64,000 nucleotides of DNA from Methylocystis sp. (GCA_020252485.1 JADCCX010000002.1:62001-126000); one strand, 5' to 3'; positions 44,730-53,729 are shown, counted from the stretch's first letter. Notes: generated by a model not told the origin, from the letters alone. Numbers and translations are program-made.

Positions 44730-45347
44730 ATGACGTTCGCCTCGCTCCTGTTGTTCGCCTCCATCTACTTGCTTGCCGTCGCCTCGCCGGGGCCTGGCAT
44801 TGCGGCGGTCATCGCACGCGGGCTCGGCCAGGGCATGCAGGCCGCGCCGGCCTTCGTTGCGGGTTTCGTGGTGGGCGACCTGATCTGGTTCACCATTGCG
44901 GCCACCGGCCTCGCATTTGTCGCGAGGAGCTTCGAGACCCTGTTTCTGGTGATCAAATACGCCGGCTGCGCCTATTTGCTTTATCTCGCCTGGAAAATCT
45001 GGAGCGCACCGGTCGTCGCCAGCGACGTGCAGGCGGCGCGCGAGAGGGTTAGCGCCTGGCCGAGCTTTCTGGGATCGCTGTCGCTGACCCTCGGCAATCC
45101 GAAAGTCATGGTATTCTTCCTGTCGCTGATGCCGCAGGTGGTCGATCTCCGTGACATGACGCCGGTCATCTTCTTCGAGATGGCGGCGATCATCGTCCTC
45201 GTCATCACGCCAATCATGGCCGGGACGCTCTACCTCGCGGACAGGGCGCGCCGCATCTTCACCTCGCAGCGGACATTGAGGCGCATCAACCGCACTACGG
45301 CGGGCATTATGGCCGGCGCGGCGGTTGCCATCGCAGCCCGTTCCTGA
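44730..45347 (+). CDS. LysE-family amino-acid exporter
   Basis: A 205-residue membrane protein with six hydrophobic segments. The conserved LysE/RhtB opening is LAVASPGPGIAAVIARGLGQG, and GNPKVMVFFLSLMPQVV in the middle is also characteristic. Such proteins export amino acids or related compounds. The ATG at 44730 is chosen by topology; the ribosome-binding site is weak. It ends 26 bp before the amidohydrolase and reads the same way, so it may start the 45-49 kb operon. Confidence 0.9.
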   Translation: MTFASLLLFASIYLLAVASPGPGIAAVIARGLGQGMQAAPAFVAGFVVGDLIWFTIAATGLAFVARSFETLFLVIKYAGCAYLLYLAWKIWSAPVVASDVQAARERVSAWPSFLGSLSLTLGNPKVMVFFLSLMPQVVDLRDMTPVIFFEMAAIIVLVITPIMAGTLYLADRARRIFTSQRTLRRINRTTAGIMAGAAVAIAARS

Positions 45348-45373
45348 CTAGTCTCTCCTCCAAGGGGAAATTC

Positions 45374-46564
45374 ATGGCCGTTGAAGTCTCGCATGCGCCG
45401 CTCAAGGGCAAACTCGTCGTCAGGAATCTCGGCCTCGTGCTTTCCGGCGATCTCGACCGGCCGATCCTCGATGCCGACACGATCATCGCCATCGACGGGC
45501 GCATCACCGCCATCGGCAAGGCGGGTGACCTCGACCTCGACGGCGCCGCCAGCACCATCGACGCCAAGGGCTCGCCCGTTTCGCCGGGCCTGATTGACAG
45601 CCATTGCCACCCTGTCTTCGGTGACTGGACGCCGCGCCAGAATCAGCTTGGCTGGATCGAGATGGGCGTCAATGGCGGCGTGACGACGCTGGTTTCCGCC
45701 GGTGAAGTGCATTTGCCCGGCCGCCCGAAGGATGCGGAGGGCGTGGAGGCGCTGGCGATCGTGGCGCAGCGCTGCTTCCAGAATTTCCGGCCGGCCGGGG
45801 CCAAGGTGATCGCCGGCGCGCCAGTGCCGGAGCTCGATTTCGCCCGCGATGTCTATGCCAAGATCAAGGCGTCGGGCATCCGGCATATCGGCGAGATCGG
45901 GCTGGGCACGGTCGCGAAGGGTTCGGATGCGCGCAAGGTTGTGGATTGGTGCCGCGAGCTCGGGCTTGAATCGATCATGCACACGGGCGGCCCCTCCATC
46001 GCGGGATCGCATTTCGTCAGCCGCGAGGATGTGTTGGAGGCACAGCCCGATGTCGTCAGCCATATCAATGGCGGGCCGACATCCATCTCGCATGCCTGCG
46101 TCAGGGCGCTTTGCGAGCAGGCGCAGGGATCGCTTGAGGTCGTCCACAACGGCAACGAGCGATCTGCGCTCGTGGCGCTGGAGGCCTGCCGCGCCCATGG
46201 CCGCCTCAAGGATCTGCTGATCGGCACCGATGCGCCGGCGGGTTCGGGCGTGCAGCCCAACGGCATCATCCGCATGGTGACGCTGATGGCTTCGCTTGGC
46301 GGCCTGCCGGCCGAACAGGCGATCTGCCTCGCCTCCGGCAATATCGCGAGGAAGCGCCATCTCGACGGCGGGCTGATCGCCATCGGCCAACCGGCGGATT
46401 TCGTCTTCATGGACAAGCCGCAGCATTCCGCCGGCAAGGATCTGCTCGAAGCGATCAGCTTCGGCGATATTCCCGGCATCGGCATGGTGGTGATCGACGG
46501 CATCGTGCGCACCGGGCGCTCGCGCTCGACGCCGCCCGCCCATACCGCGCCGGTCGTCGTTTAG
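45374..46564 (+). CDS. Metal-dependent amidohydrolase (enamidase-like)
   Basis: The 396-residue protein has the amidohydrolase HxH metal motif in GLIDSHCHPVFGDWT (about residues 72-86), a HTGGPSIAG histidine and the late metal aspartate in IGTDAPAGSGVQPNG. Features fit the enamidase group that opens cyclic amides, such as 6-oxotetrahydronicotinate. The ATG has AAGGGGAAA upstream. It heads a same-strand run with two DUF1185 genes and an aminotransferase, which points to ring opening of an unknown N-heterocycle followed by transamination. Confidence 0.85.
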   Translation: MAVEVSHAPLKGKLVVRNLGLVLSGDLDRPILDADTIIAIDGRITAIGKAGDLDLDGAASTIDAKGSPVSPGLIDSHCHPVFGDWTPRQNQLGWIEMGVNGGVTTLVSAGEVHLPGRPKDAEGVEALAIVAQRCFQNFRPAGAKVIAGAPVPELDFARDVYAKIKASGIRHIGEIGLGTVAKGSDARKVVDWCRELGLESIMHTGGPSIAGSHFVSREDVLEAQPDVVSHINGGPTSISHACVRALCEQAQGSLEVVHNGNERSALVALEACRAHGRLKDLLIGTDAPAGSGVQPNGIIRMVTLMASLGGLPAEQAICLASGNIARKRHLDGGLIAIGQPADFVFMDKPQHSAGKDLLEAISFGDIPGIGMVVIDGIVRTGRSRSTPPAHTAPVVV

Positions 46565-46604
46565 GCCCGCCTGTCGCCCCAAGGCGAAAAAGGAGACACG
46601 CAAG

Positions 46605-47189
46605 ATGCCGCTCATTGAAATCCGCCGCATCGTCACGATCACCGAGGAGATCATGCGCGAGACGGGCCCCGCGCCCGGCCATGTGCTGAAGCGCGCCGCC
46701 GTGCTGGCGGTCCTGACCAACCCCTATGCCGGGCGCTACGAGCCGGACATCCTGCCGATGATGGAGGCGCTGAAAGCGCCGGGCCTCGCGATGGCGAAGC
46801 GCTGCATAGAGGCCATCGGCGGCGATGCGAACGCGGTCGCCGGCTACGGCAAGGGCGCCATCGTCGGCGAGGACGGCGAGCTGGAGCATGGCGCGCTCTG
46901 GCATGTGCCGGGCGGCTATGCGATGCGCGAATTGCTCGGCAACGCCAAGGCCATCGTGCCCTCCACCAAGAAGGTGGGCGGGCCGGGCGCGCGGCTTGAT
47001 GTGCCGATCACGCATATCAACGCCTCCTATGTGCGCTCGCATTTCGATGCGATGGAGGTGGGCGTGCCCGGCCATCCGCGCGCCGACGAAATCATCGTCG
47101 TGCTGGTGATGACGACGGGCGCGCGCATTCACGAGCGGGTCGGCGGATTGAAGCCATCCGAAATCAGCGTCTGGGACGGGCAAAGATGA
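46605..47189 (+). CDS. DUF1185 'amino-acid synthesis' family protein, copy 1
   Basis: The 194-residue protein (PF06684-type) has LTNPYAGRYEPDI, YGKGAIVGEDGELEHGALW, KKVGGPGARLDVPITHINAS and VRSHFDAMEVGVPGHPRADE. Structures of family members show a chorismate-mutase-like fold, and the biochemical role is unproven. AGGAGA precedes the ATG. It is paralogous to the gene at 47302-47886, at well under half identity by eye. A palindromic repeat begins 13 bp after its stop. Confidence 0.88.
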   Translation: MPLIEIRRIVTITEEIMRETGPAPGHVLKRAAVLAVLTNPYAGRYEPDILPMMEALKAPGLAMAKRCIEAIGGDANAVAGYGKGAIVGEDGELEHGALWHVPGGYAMRELLGNAKAIVPSTKKVGGPGARLDVPITHINASYVRSHFDAMEVGVPGHPRADEIIVVLVMTTGARIHERVGGLKPSEISVWDGQR

Positions 47190-47201
47190 ACGCTGCCACT
47201 T

Positions 47202-47283
47202 CCGTCATGGCCGGGCTCGACCCGGCCATCCACGCCTGCTGCCGCGAAAACATGGATGCCCGGATCAAGTCCGGGCATGACGG
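47202..47283. repeat. Palindromic interspersed repeat (GTCATGGCCGGGC ... GCCCGGATCAAGTCCGGGC type)
   Basis: CCGTCATGGCCGGGCTCGAC and GGCCATCCACGC on the left, and GGATGCCCGGATCAAGTCCG and GGCATGACGG on the right, give two hairpins in one unit. It is a third palindromic family, unrelated to the other two here. It sits between the two DUF1185 genes and ends 18 bases before the second start codon. Confidence 0.88.
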
Positions 47284-47301
47284 TTGAAAAGAAGGCCAAT
47301 C

Positions 47302-47886
47302 ATGCCAGCCAGCATCCGCAAGATCATCGTCCAGACCGACGAGACGCATATCGAGATGGGCGAGAATGTCTCGCCGCCCACGCGCCGCGCAGTGGCCTGC
47401 GCCGTCATCGAAAATCCATTCGCCGGGCGCTACGAGAAGGACCTCTCGCTCTTGACCGAGATCGGCGTGGAGCTTGGCGATCTGCTCACCAGGCGCTGCC
47501 TCGCGGCGCTCGGGATCGCGGGCGGCGAGGCCGAAAGCTTCGGCAAGGCGGCGATCGTGGGCGATGGCGGGGAACTGGAGCATGCCGCCGCGATCCTGCA
47601 TCCGAAGATGGGGACGCCCGTGCGCGCCGCGCTGGTCAAAGGGCCGGCGCTGATCCCCTCAGCCAAGAAGATGGGCGGCATGGGGACCGCCATCGACGTG
47701 CCGCTCGGCCATAAGGATGCGGCCTTCGTCCGCTCGCATTTCGATGCGGTCGAGGCCCGCGTGCCGGATGCGCCGAGGCGCGGCGAGATCGTCGTGGCCA
47801 TCGCGATCACCGATTCGGGCCGGCCGCTGCCGCGCATCGGCGGCCTGCAGAAGCACGAGATCAAGGGCGAGGACGGCCTGCGTTAG
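47302..47886 (+). CDS. DUF1185 'amino-acid synthesis' family protein, copy 2
   Basis: The 194-residue paralogue of the preceding gene shares its length, with IENPFAGRYEKDL, FGKAAIVGDGGELEHAA, KKMGGMGTAIDVPLGHKDAA and VRSHFDAVEARVPDAPRRGE. Having two related subunits in one operon suggests a heteromeric complex. The ATG at 47302 has AGAAGG seven bases upstream and is preferred over an in-frame TTG at 47284. Confidence 0.88.
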   Translation: MPASIRKIIVQTDETHIEMGENVSPPTRRAVACAVIENPFAGRYEKDLSLLTEIGVELGDLLTRRCLAALGIAGGEAESFGKAAIVGDGGELEHAAAILHPKMGTPVRAALVKGPALIPSAKKMGGMGTAIDVPLGHKDAAFVRSHFDAVEARVPDAPRRGEIVVAIAITDSGRPLPRIGGLQKHEIKGEDGLR

Positions 47887-47953
47887 CCGGTCTGTTTTGA
47901 CTCTCCGGCGGCCTTGCGCCTAACAGACAAAACCATTGCCGAGGATACGCTTC

Positions 47954-49138
47954 ATGACGCCGTCACCCATCGCCGCTTTCTCCCGCATCGGCGAGGAAAA
48001 CGCCTTCGCGGTGCTCGCCCGCGCCACGCAGCTGATGCGCGAAGGCAAGGATGTCATCAATCTGGGCATCGGCCAGCCGGATTTTCCCACACCGCCCAAC
48101 ATCGTCGAGGCCGCGATCAAGGCGCTGCGCGACGGGCATCATGGCTATACGCCCGCCAACGGCATCCTGCCTTTGCGCGAGGGCGTGGCCGCCGATCTGC
48201 ACCGGCGTTTCGGCCTCTCCGTCTCGCCGGAAGAGGTGATGATCGTGCCGGGCGGCAAGGTCACCATGTTCATGGTGATCCTGATGTTCGGCGAGCCGGG
48301 CGCGGAGATCCTCTATCCGGACCCCGGCTTTCCGATCTACCGCTCAATGATCGAGTTCACCGGGGCGACGCCGATCCCCGTGCCTGTCCGCGAGGAAAAC
48401 GGCTTCGCCTTCTCGGCCGAGGAGACACTGTCGCTGATCACGCCCCGCACGCGGCTCTTGATCGTCAATTCACCGGCCAACCCGACGGGCGGCGTGACGC
48501 CGAAGGCGGAGGTCGACAAGCTGGTCAAAGGACTAGCCGAACGCCCGCGCGTCGCGATCCTGTCCGACGAGATCTACGACCAGATGGTCTACGACGGCGA
48601 GGAGCATGTCTGCCTGCTCTCCTATCCGGAAATCCGCGACCGGACGATCCTGCTCAACGGCTGGTCGAAGACCTATGCGATGACCGGCTGGCGGCTCGGC
48701 TATTCTGTCTGGCCGGGCAGGCTCTACGAGGCGGCGCGCAAGCTTGCCGTCAATTCCTTCTCCTGCGTCAACGCTCCCGCGCAATGGGCAGCCCTTGAAG
48801 CGCTGACGGGGCCGCAGGATGCCGTCGCCAGCATGGCCGCCGAATTCGACCGGCGGCGGAAGGCCGTCGTCGCCGGGCTCAACGCTCTGCCCGGCGTCAG
48901 TTGCGCCACGCCAAAGGGCGCGTTCTATGCCTTCCCGAATGTCTCGCAGACGAAATGGAAGGCCAAGGCGCTGGCCTCGGCCCTGCTGGAGGATGCCGGA
49001 ATCGCCACCATCGGCGGCCCGGATTTCGGCGTCTTCGGCGAAGGTTATATCCGGCTGAGCTACGCCAACAGCCTCGAGAATATCGAGAGGGCTCTGGGCC
49101 GCATGCGGGATTTCCTGGAGCGGAAGAACGCGGCTTAG
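47954..49138 (+). CDS. PLP-dependent class I/II aminotransferase
   Basis: The 394-residue protein has fold-type I hallmarks: NLGIGQPDFPTPPNIVEAAI, PANPTGGV, the YDQMVYDG region and the Schiff-base lysine in NGWSKTYAMTGWRLGY. The amino donor is unknown. It differs from the aspartate-type aminotransferase at 60-61 kb and lies 67 bp after the second DUF1185 gene. The ATG at 47954 with GAGG upstream is chosen over an in-frame TTG at 47936. Confidence 0.9.
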   Translation: MTPSPIAAFSRIGEENAFAVLARATQLMREGKDVINLGIGQPDFPTPPNIVEAAIKALRDGHHGYTPANGILPLREGVAADLHRRFGLSVSPEEVMIVPGGKVTMFMVILMFGEPGAEILYPDPGFPIYRSMIEFTGATPIPVPVREENGFAFSAEETLSLITPRTRLLIVNSPANPTGGVTPKAEVDKLVKGLAERPRVAILSDEIYDQMVYDGEEHVCLLSYPEIRDRTILLNGWSKTYAMTGWRLGYSVWPGRLYEAARKLAVNSFSCVNAPAQWAALEALTGPQDAVASMAAEFDRRRKAVVAGLNALPGVSCATPKGAFYAFPNVSQTKWKAKALASALLEDAGIATIGGPDFGVFGEGYIRLSYANSLENIERALGRMRDFLERKNAA

Positions 49139-49156
49139 GCGGTTACGGCCTTCTCA

Positions 49157-50692
49157 TCACCGCTTGCCGCCGAGCAGGCTGCCCAGCACGCCGCGCACGA
49201 TGGCGTTGCCCACCTGCCGGCCGACGGAAGTCGCCATGGAGCGCGCGGCCGAATTGATGGCCTTCTCGCCCATGGATTGCGGCTGGCGGCGCGGCTGCCC
49301 GCCGCGCGGACCCGGCTGCGGCGCGGCCGAGCCGCCGCCGAAGATGCCGCCCAGAATATTGTCGAGCATGCCGCCGCCCGCTTGCTGGGTCGGCGTTTCG
49401 TGCTTCTTCTGCAGGATCTCGTAGGCGCTTTCGCGGTCGATCGTGGTGTCGTACTTGCCCGAAAGCCCGGAATTCTGCATCGCCTGGCGGCGCTCGGCGG
49501 GCGAAATCGGCCCCACCTGCGCCGATGGAGGCTTGATGAAGGTGCGCTCCACCATCATCGGCGTGCCTTTGCCCTCCAGCATCGAGACCAGCGCTTCGCC
49601 GACGGCGAGCTCGGTGATCGCGGCTTCCGTCTTGAACTTCGGGTTCTGCCGGAACGTCTCGGCAGCTGCCTTGACGGCCTTCTGATCGCGGGGCGTGAAG
49701 GCGCGCAAAGCATGCTGCACGCGGTTGCCGAGCTGTGCGAGCACCGTATTGGGAACATCGAGCGGGTTCTGCGTGACGAAATAGATGCCGACGCCCTTCG
49801 AACGGATCAGGCGCACCACCGTCTCCACCGCCTCGACCAAAGCCTTGGGCGCATCGTTGAACAGGAGATGCGCCTCGTCGAAGAAGAAGACGAGCTTCGG
49901 CTTCTCGGGATCGCCCACCTCGGGAAGGTTCTCGAACAGTTCCGAGAGCATCCAGAGGAGAAAGGTCGCGTAGAGCTTCGGCGACTTCATCAGCTTGTCG
50001 GCGGCGAGGATGTTGATGATGCCGCGGCCGTCGCGGTCGGTCCGCATGAAGTCGCTGATGTCGAGCGCGGGCTCGGCGAAGAAATTCGCCGCGCCCTGGT
50101 TCTCCAGCACCAGAAGCTGGCGCTGGATGGCGCCGATAGTCTGATCGGAGATGTTGCCATAGGTCGCCATCAATTGCGACTGCAGGGCATTATCCTGCGC
50201 GATTTCGGCGATCAGCGCCCGGATGTCCTTGAGGTCGAGCAGCGCCATGCCGTTGTCATCCGCGTAACGGAAGAGGATGTTCAGCGCGCCTTCCTGCGTC
50301 GGGTTCAGCTCCAGCAGCCGGGCGATCAGCAGCGGACCCATTTCCGCCACGGTGGCGCGGATCGGGTGGCCCTGCTCGCCGAAGAGATCCCAGAAGACGG
50401 TCGTGAACTGGTCGGCCTGATACTTGAGGCCCATGTGATCCATGGCCTTGACGCACCAGGCGTCGCCCCGGCCGGGCGCGCCGACACCCGAGAGATCGCC
50501 CTTGACGTCGGCGGCAAACACCGGAACGCCTTCGGCGGCGAAACCCTCGGCCAGCGTCTGCAGCGTGACCGTCTTGCCGGTGCCGGTGGCCCCCGTCACC
50601 AGGCCGTGGCGGTTGGCCAGCTTGAGGGTGAGAAACTGCAGCCCGTCCGGGCTCTTTCCGACCACAATGGTGCCAGGTGGAATCGCTGCCAT
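49157..50692 (-). CDS. HerA-like ATPase, DUF853 family
   Basis: The 511-residue protein has Walker A GATGTGKT near residue 34 of this start, Walker B KLVFFFDEAHLLFND, and the YFVTQNPLDVPNTVLAQLGN sensor region. A C-terminal Gly/Pro/Gln-rich linker is followed by a short conserved tail. DUF853 proteins are helicase HerA-like ATPases of uncertain role, possibly in DNA handling. The ATG at 50692 (MAAIPPGTIVVGKS) is preferred; one at 50716 would add eight residues. It is a stand-alone minus-strand gene. Confidence 0.85.
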   Translation of the reverse strand: MAAIPPGTIVVGKSPDGLQFLTLKLANRHGLVTGATGTGKTVTLQTLAEGFAAEGVPVFAADVKGDLSGVGAPGRGDAWCVKAMDHMGLKYQADQFTTVFWDLFGEQGHPIRATVAEMGPLLIARLLELNPTQEGALNILFRYADDNGMALLDLKDIRALIAEIAQDNALQSQLMATYGNISDQTIGAIQRQLLVLENQGAANFFAEPALDISDFMRTDRDGRGIINILAADKLMKSPKLYATFLLWMLSELFENLPEVGDPEKPKLVFFFDEAHLLFNDAPKALVEAVETVVRLIRSKGVGIYFVTQNPLDVPNTVLAQLGNRVQHALRAFTPRDQKAVKAAAETFRQNPKFKTEAAITELAVGEALVSMLEGKGTPMMVERTFIKPPSAQVGPISPAERRQAMQNSGLSGKYDTTIDRESAYEILQKKHETPTQQAGGGMLDNILGGIFGGGSAAPQPGPRGGQPRRQPQSMGEKAINSAARSMATSVGRQVGNAIVRGVLGSLLGGKR

Positions 50693-50865
50693 CACGTCAT
50701 GTCCCTTGCGCGTCATGTGCCTATAGCGGGAGTGAGAAGTCTTCGCCAGAGCGCCGTTTCCATCAATTCGTTCATATCTAAACTAAATGACCTTGCGTTC
50801 GGGGGGATGCCTGTCCTAGGGCATGGCGCGGAAGGCGCCGATGGGGGCGCCGGGCGGAGAACATC

Positions 50866-51252
50866 ATGGAAGAACTCATCAACCGGCTGGTCGCCAGTGT
50901 CGGCATCGACGCGGACCTCGCCCGCAAAGCCGTCGGCATCATTCTCGGCTTCCTGCAGAAGGAGGGCCCGCCGCCGGAGGTGACCGCGATGCTGGATGCG
51001 ATGCCGGGCGCGCGGGAGCTCATCGCCGAATATGCGGGCGCGGGCAGCGGCGGCGTGCTTGGCGGCCTGATGGGAATGATGGGCGGCGGCGGCGTCATGG
51101 GCCTCGGCCAGCAGCTGATGTCCGCCGGCCTGTCGATGGGCCAGTTGAGCGAAGTCGGCAAGGAGACCTTCGCCTTCGGCCGCGAGAAGGCGGGCGAGGA
51201 CGCCATGGGCGCGATCGTCGGCGCGATTCCCGGCCTCAGCCAGTTCGTGTGA
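50866..51252 (+). CDS. Small helical protein, DUF2267-like
   Basis: A 128-residue protein with an N-terminal helical part (MEELINRLVASVGIDADLA) and a Gly/Met-rich middle (GGVLGGLMGMMGGGGVMGLG). The assignment to DUF2267 or the related DUF2780 type is tentative. No signal or catalytic motif is seen. The stop shares a base with the cupin start (TGATG), so they are translated together. Confidence 0.6.
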   Translation: MEELINRLVASVGIDADLARKAVGIILGFLQKEGPPPEVTAMLDAMPGARELIAEYAGAGSGGVLGGLMGMMGGGGVMGLGQQLMSAGLSMGQLSEVGKETFAFGREKAGEDAMGAIVGAIPGLSQFV

Positions 51253-51605
51253 TGCCGGACTCGGTCAATCTTGAAGCGAAACTCTCGCTCTTCTCCGAGC
51301 ATTGGACGCCGAAGATTCTCGCCGCCTATAACGGCAATGACGTTATGGTCGCGAAACTGAAGGGAGAGTATCACTGGCATCAGCATCCAGACACCGACGA
51401 CTTCTTCCTCGTCCTCAAGGGCCGTCTGACTATTCGGCTGCGCGACGGCGACGTGCATCTGAAGGCTGGCGAACTTTTCGTCGTGCCGAGGGGCGTCGAG
51501 CATCAGCCTGTCGCTGAGGAGGAATGCCATATCCTGCTGATCGAGCCGCGCGGCACGCCCAACAGCGGCGATCCTGCGACCGCCGCTGTCAAGCTTCCGA
51601 TCTGA
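51252..51605 (+). CDS. Cupin-domain protein
   Basis: A 117-residue single-domain cupin. The metal ligands appear in YHWHQHPDTDDFFLVLKG (two histidines and a glutamate-like acidic position) and in VVPRGVEHQPVA. No larger enzyme domain is present, so substrate and activity are open. It is coupled to the preceding small helical protein. Confidence 0.88.
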   Translation: MPDSVNLEAKLSLFSEHWTPKILAAYNGNDVMVAKLKGEYHWHQHPDTDDFFLVLKGRLTIRLRDGDVHLKAGELFVVPRGVEHQPVAEEECHILLIEPRGTPNSGDPATAAVKLPI

Positions 51606-51610
51606 CAGCA

Positions 51611-51642
51611 GGGGCCGCCGGCGCTTTCGCACTGGCGGCCCC
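51611..51642. repeat. G+C-rich hairpin after the cupin gene
   Basis: GGGGCCGCC pairs with GGCGGCCCC around a 14-base loop, five bases past the cupin stop. Without a T-run it is only a possible terminator. It faces the end of the L,D-transpeptidase gene about 95 bp away. Confidence 0.5.
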
Positions 51643-51736
51643 GCTCCTGTCCACTCCGGCGCGCTTTGGATCGCAGCCGGGCGACGCGATGTCTCAGGCG
51701 GCCCCGGCCCTCGACACCGATTCAATCGTCATCCCC

Positions 51737-52534
51737 TCAGATGACAATAACCTTGGTTCCTACGCGCACGCGTTCGTAGAGATCGGTGACATCCTCATTG
51801 CGCATCCGGATGCAGCCGGAAGAAACCGCCTGGCCGATCGTGTGGGGTTCGTTGGTTCCGTGAACCCGGTAGAGCGTTGAGCCGAGATAAAGCGCGCGTG
51901 CGCCCATCGGATTCTCCGGTCCGCCAGCCATGTAGCGCGGCAGATCAGGCCGCCGCTTCAGCATTTCCGCCGGCGGACGCCAGTCGGGCCACTCGGCCTT
52001 GCGGGTGATCGTCTTCACGCCGGCCCATTCGAAGCCGGGACGGCCCACGCCGATGCCGTAGCGCCGGGCGCGGCCGTTCCCCTCGACCAGAAACAGGAAC
52101 TTGCTTTCGGTGTCGATGATCACGGTGCCCGGACGATGGGGGCCGGAGTAATCGACGATCTGCGGCAGGAACCGTGGATCGAGCTGGCGCTCCACCTGCC
52201 GGAAATCCGGATTCAGCGCCGCCTGCTGCTGAATGCCGCGCTGACGCTGAGAAGGCGCCGGCGCCGGTTCTGACACCCATTGGCCGGGAGCATAGGGCAG
52301 CGGCGGCGCGGGGGTGCCCGGCGCCGGCACGAAGCTCGGCGGCCGCGCGGTCCGGACAGGGTTCCTGCCCGTCATCAGCATTTCGATGAAGCCGCCACCC
52401 AGATTCGGCGGTCCCGGCCGCGCCATCACGCGCTCGGTTAGGATGAAGGGATCGGCCTGCGCCGCCGTTCCCGACAGCAGAGCGGCAGTCAGGGCCGCGC
52501 CAGCCAGGGCGCCGGCGCTCAGGCGCGGATGCAT
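51737..52534 (-). CDS. L,D-transpeptidase (YkuD family)
   Basis: The 265-residue protein has an N-terminal secretion signal (LAGAALTAALLSGTAAQA), a Pro-rich linker, and a YkuD domain with the catalytic motif HGTNEPHTIGQAVSSGCIRM. It makes 3-3 crosslinks in, or attaches proteins to, peptidoglycan in the periplasm. The ATG at 52534 gives a well-formed signal peptide. An in-frame start at 52642 would bury it behind 36 residues, so it is rejected. Confidence 0.92.
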   Translation of the reverse strand: MHPRLSAGALAGAALTAALLSGTAAQADPFILTERVMARPGPPNLGGGFIEMLMTGRNPVRTARPPSFVPAPGTPAPPLPYAPGQWVSEPAPAPSQRQRGIQQQAALNPDFRQVERQLDPRFLPQIVDYSGPHRPGTVIIDTESKFLFLVEGNGRARRYGIGVGRPGFEWAGVKTITRKAEWPDWRPPAEMLKRRPDLPRYMAGGPENPMGARALYLGSTLYRVHGTNEPHTIGQAVSSGCIRMRNEDVTDLYERVRVGTKVIVI

Positions 52535-52947
52535 CAGCCGCAACGCTGCGTCTGGATGATCGCCTTCCTGCCGGATGGCGTCACTTCCTCCGCATCCCCG
52601 ATGCGGCGAAAGATTGTCTGGTCGTTTGCCGGTTCGTTCCATGGTCCAAAGCCTTCACTACGCAACACGAAGGTGTGCGGAGAACGGCTGGCTCGGCCAG
52701 GCCGGTCTCTTGCCGCTGAACCCTAGCGCAGGGCGGATGCGCAAAGGTTAACAGAACCGGAAATGCGTCCGTTAAAGCACTGAAATCAAATTTGATTTCT
52801 GTTATGATTGCCAAGACATGAAGATGGCGGCGGCTTGGTTTCCGGCCTCTTTAAAAGCGTGGTTTGCAGGGCCTTAACGGCGCCGCCTGGAACGCAATCT
52901 TAACCGTGTCCGGCCTAGATGGAGGCAAGAGAGACGTCCGAGGCCCC
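52535..52947. other. Divergent intergenic region, 413 bp
   Basis: This is the divergent space between the L,D-transpeptidase and CheZ-like genes. The striking content is an 18-bp perfect palindrome at 52782-52799, described separately. The rest is G+C-rich on the left and becomes A+T-rich at about 52745-52815, where a promoter could lie. No convincing gene was seen. Confidence 0.5.
52782..52799. promoter_or_regulatory. 18-bp perfect A+T-rich palindrome
   Basis: GAAATCAAATTTGATTTC is fully self-complementary, in contrast to its G+C-rich surroundings. It lies about 150 bp upstream of the CheZ-like gene and 250 bp upstream of the L,D-transpeptidase gene. A dimeric regulator site is likely, but the regulator is not identifiable. 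Confidence 0.55.
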
Positions 52948-53694
52948 ATGACCGCTCAGCGCAGGATATTCACGATCGAGAAGCAGACGGCCCCGGAAGG
53001 CCCCGTCCCCGGGTTGGCCGAAGCCGCAGCGCCTGAGCGGGGCGGCGTCCAGCGTGTGCTCGTCAAGCTCGATAAACTGGAGGCGATGATCCAGCCGACC
53101 CAGGCCATCGTCTCCAACATCGCGGATGCCTACCGCCGCGAAGTGATCGAAGTCATGAAGCTGCGCGAGGAGATGGACGCGATCCAGAAGGCCATCATCG
53201 AAACCAAGCGGCAGGTGGTCTCGCTGCATTCTTCCGTGCCGAGGGCTGTCAAGATGGACCATGCGGCCGGCGAACTCGGCGCCGTCGTGATCGACACCGA
53301 AGGCGCGACGAACACCATTCTGGCTGCAGCGGAGCATATCGAGATGCTTTCCAGCGTCATCCAGAGCGAAGTGACGCCCAAAGCCATGCGCGCCTGCGCC
53401 GGAGAGATCGCGGTGAAGGTCATGGCCATCTACGAGGCCTGCAACTTCCAGGATCTGACCGGGCAGCGCATCACGCGCGTCTGCGAAACGCTGCATTTCG
53501 TCGAAGGCCGTGTTCAACGGATGACCGAAATCTGGGGCGGGCTCGACAAACTGAACAGCGTCATGGCTACAGAAATTGATGCCCTGAACGAGGAGCACAA
53601 CGCTCTTGGCACCCATGCGCTCGCAACGGGACCGGCGCTCGCAGGATCAGACGATCACGTCGCCCAGCCGGACATCGACGCGCTGTTCGACTAG
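52948..53694 (+). CDS. CheZ-like protein phosphatase
   Basis: The 248-residue helical protein carries the CheZ active-site sequence NFQDLTGQRITRV at residues 166-178; Asp169 and Gln173 correspond to the acidic residue and catalytic glutamine that attack CheY-phosphate. The extreme C-terminus QPDIDALFD looks like the short CheY-docking helix. It should dephosphorylate a CheY-type regulator. No chemotaxis or flagellar gene is nearby. The ATG at 52948 (MTAQRRIFTIEKQ) is preferred over an in-frame start at 52864. Confidence 0.85.
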   Translation: MTAQRRIFTIEKQTAPEGPVPGLAEAAAPERGGVQRVLVKLDKLEAMIQPTQAIVSNIADAYRREVIEVMKLREEMDAIQKAIIETKRQVVSLHSSVPRAVKMDHAAGELGAVVIDTEGATNTILAAAEHIEMLSSVIQSEVTPKAMRACAGEIAVKVMAIYEACNFQDLTGQRITRVCETLHFVEGRVQRMTEIWGGLDKLNSVMATEIDALNEEHNALGTHALATGPALAGSDDHVAQPDIDALFD

Positions 53695-53729
53695 GGTGAA
53701 CTCTTCAGCGCGCCTTCATGTGAGCGCCA

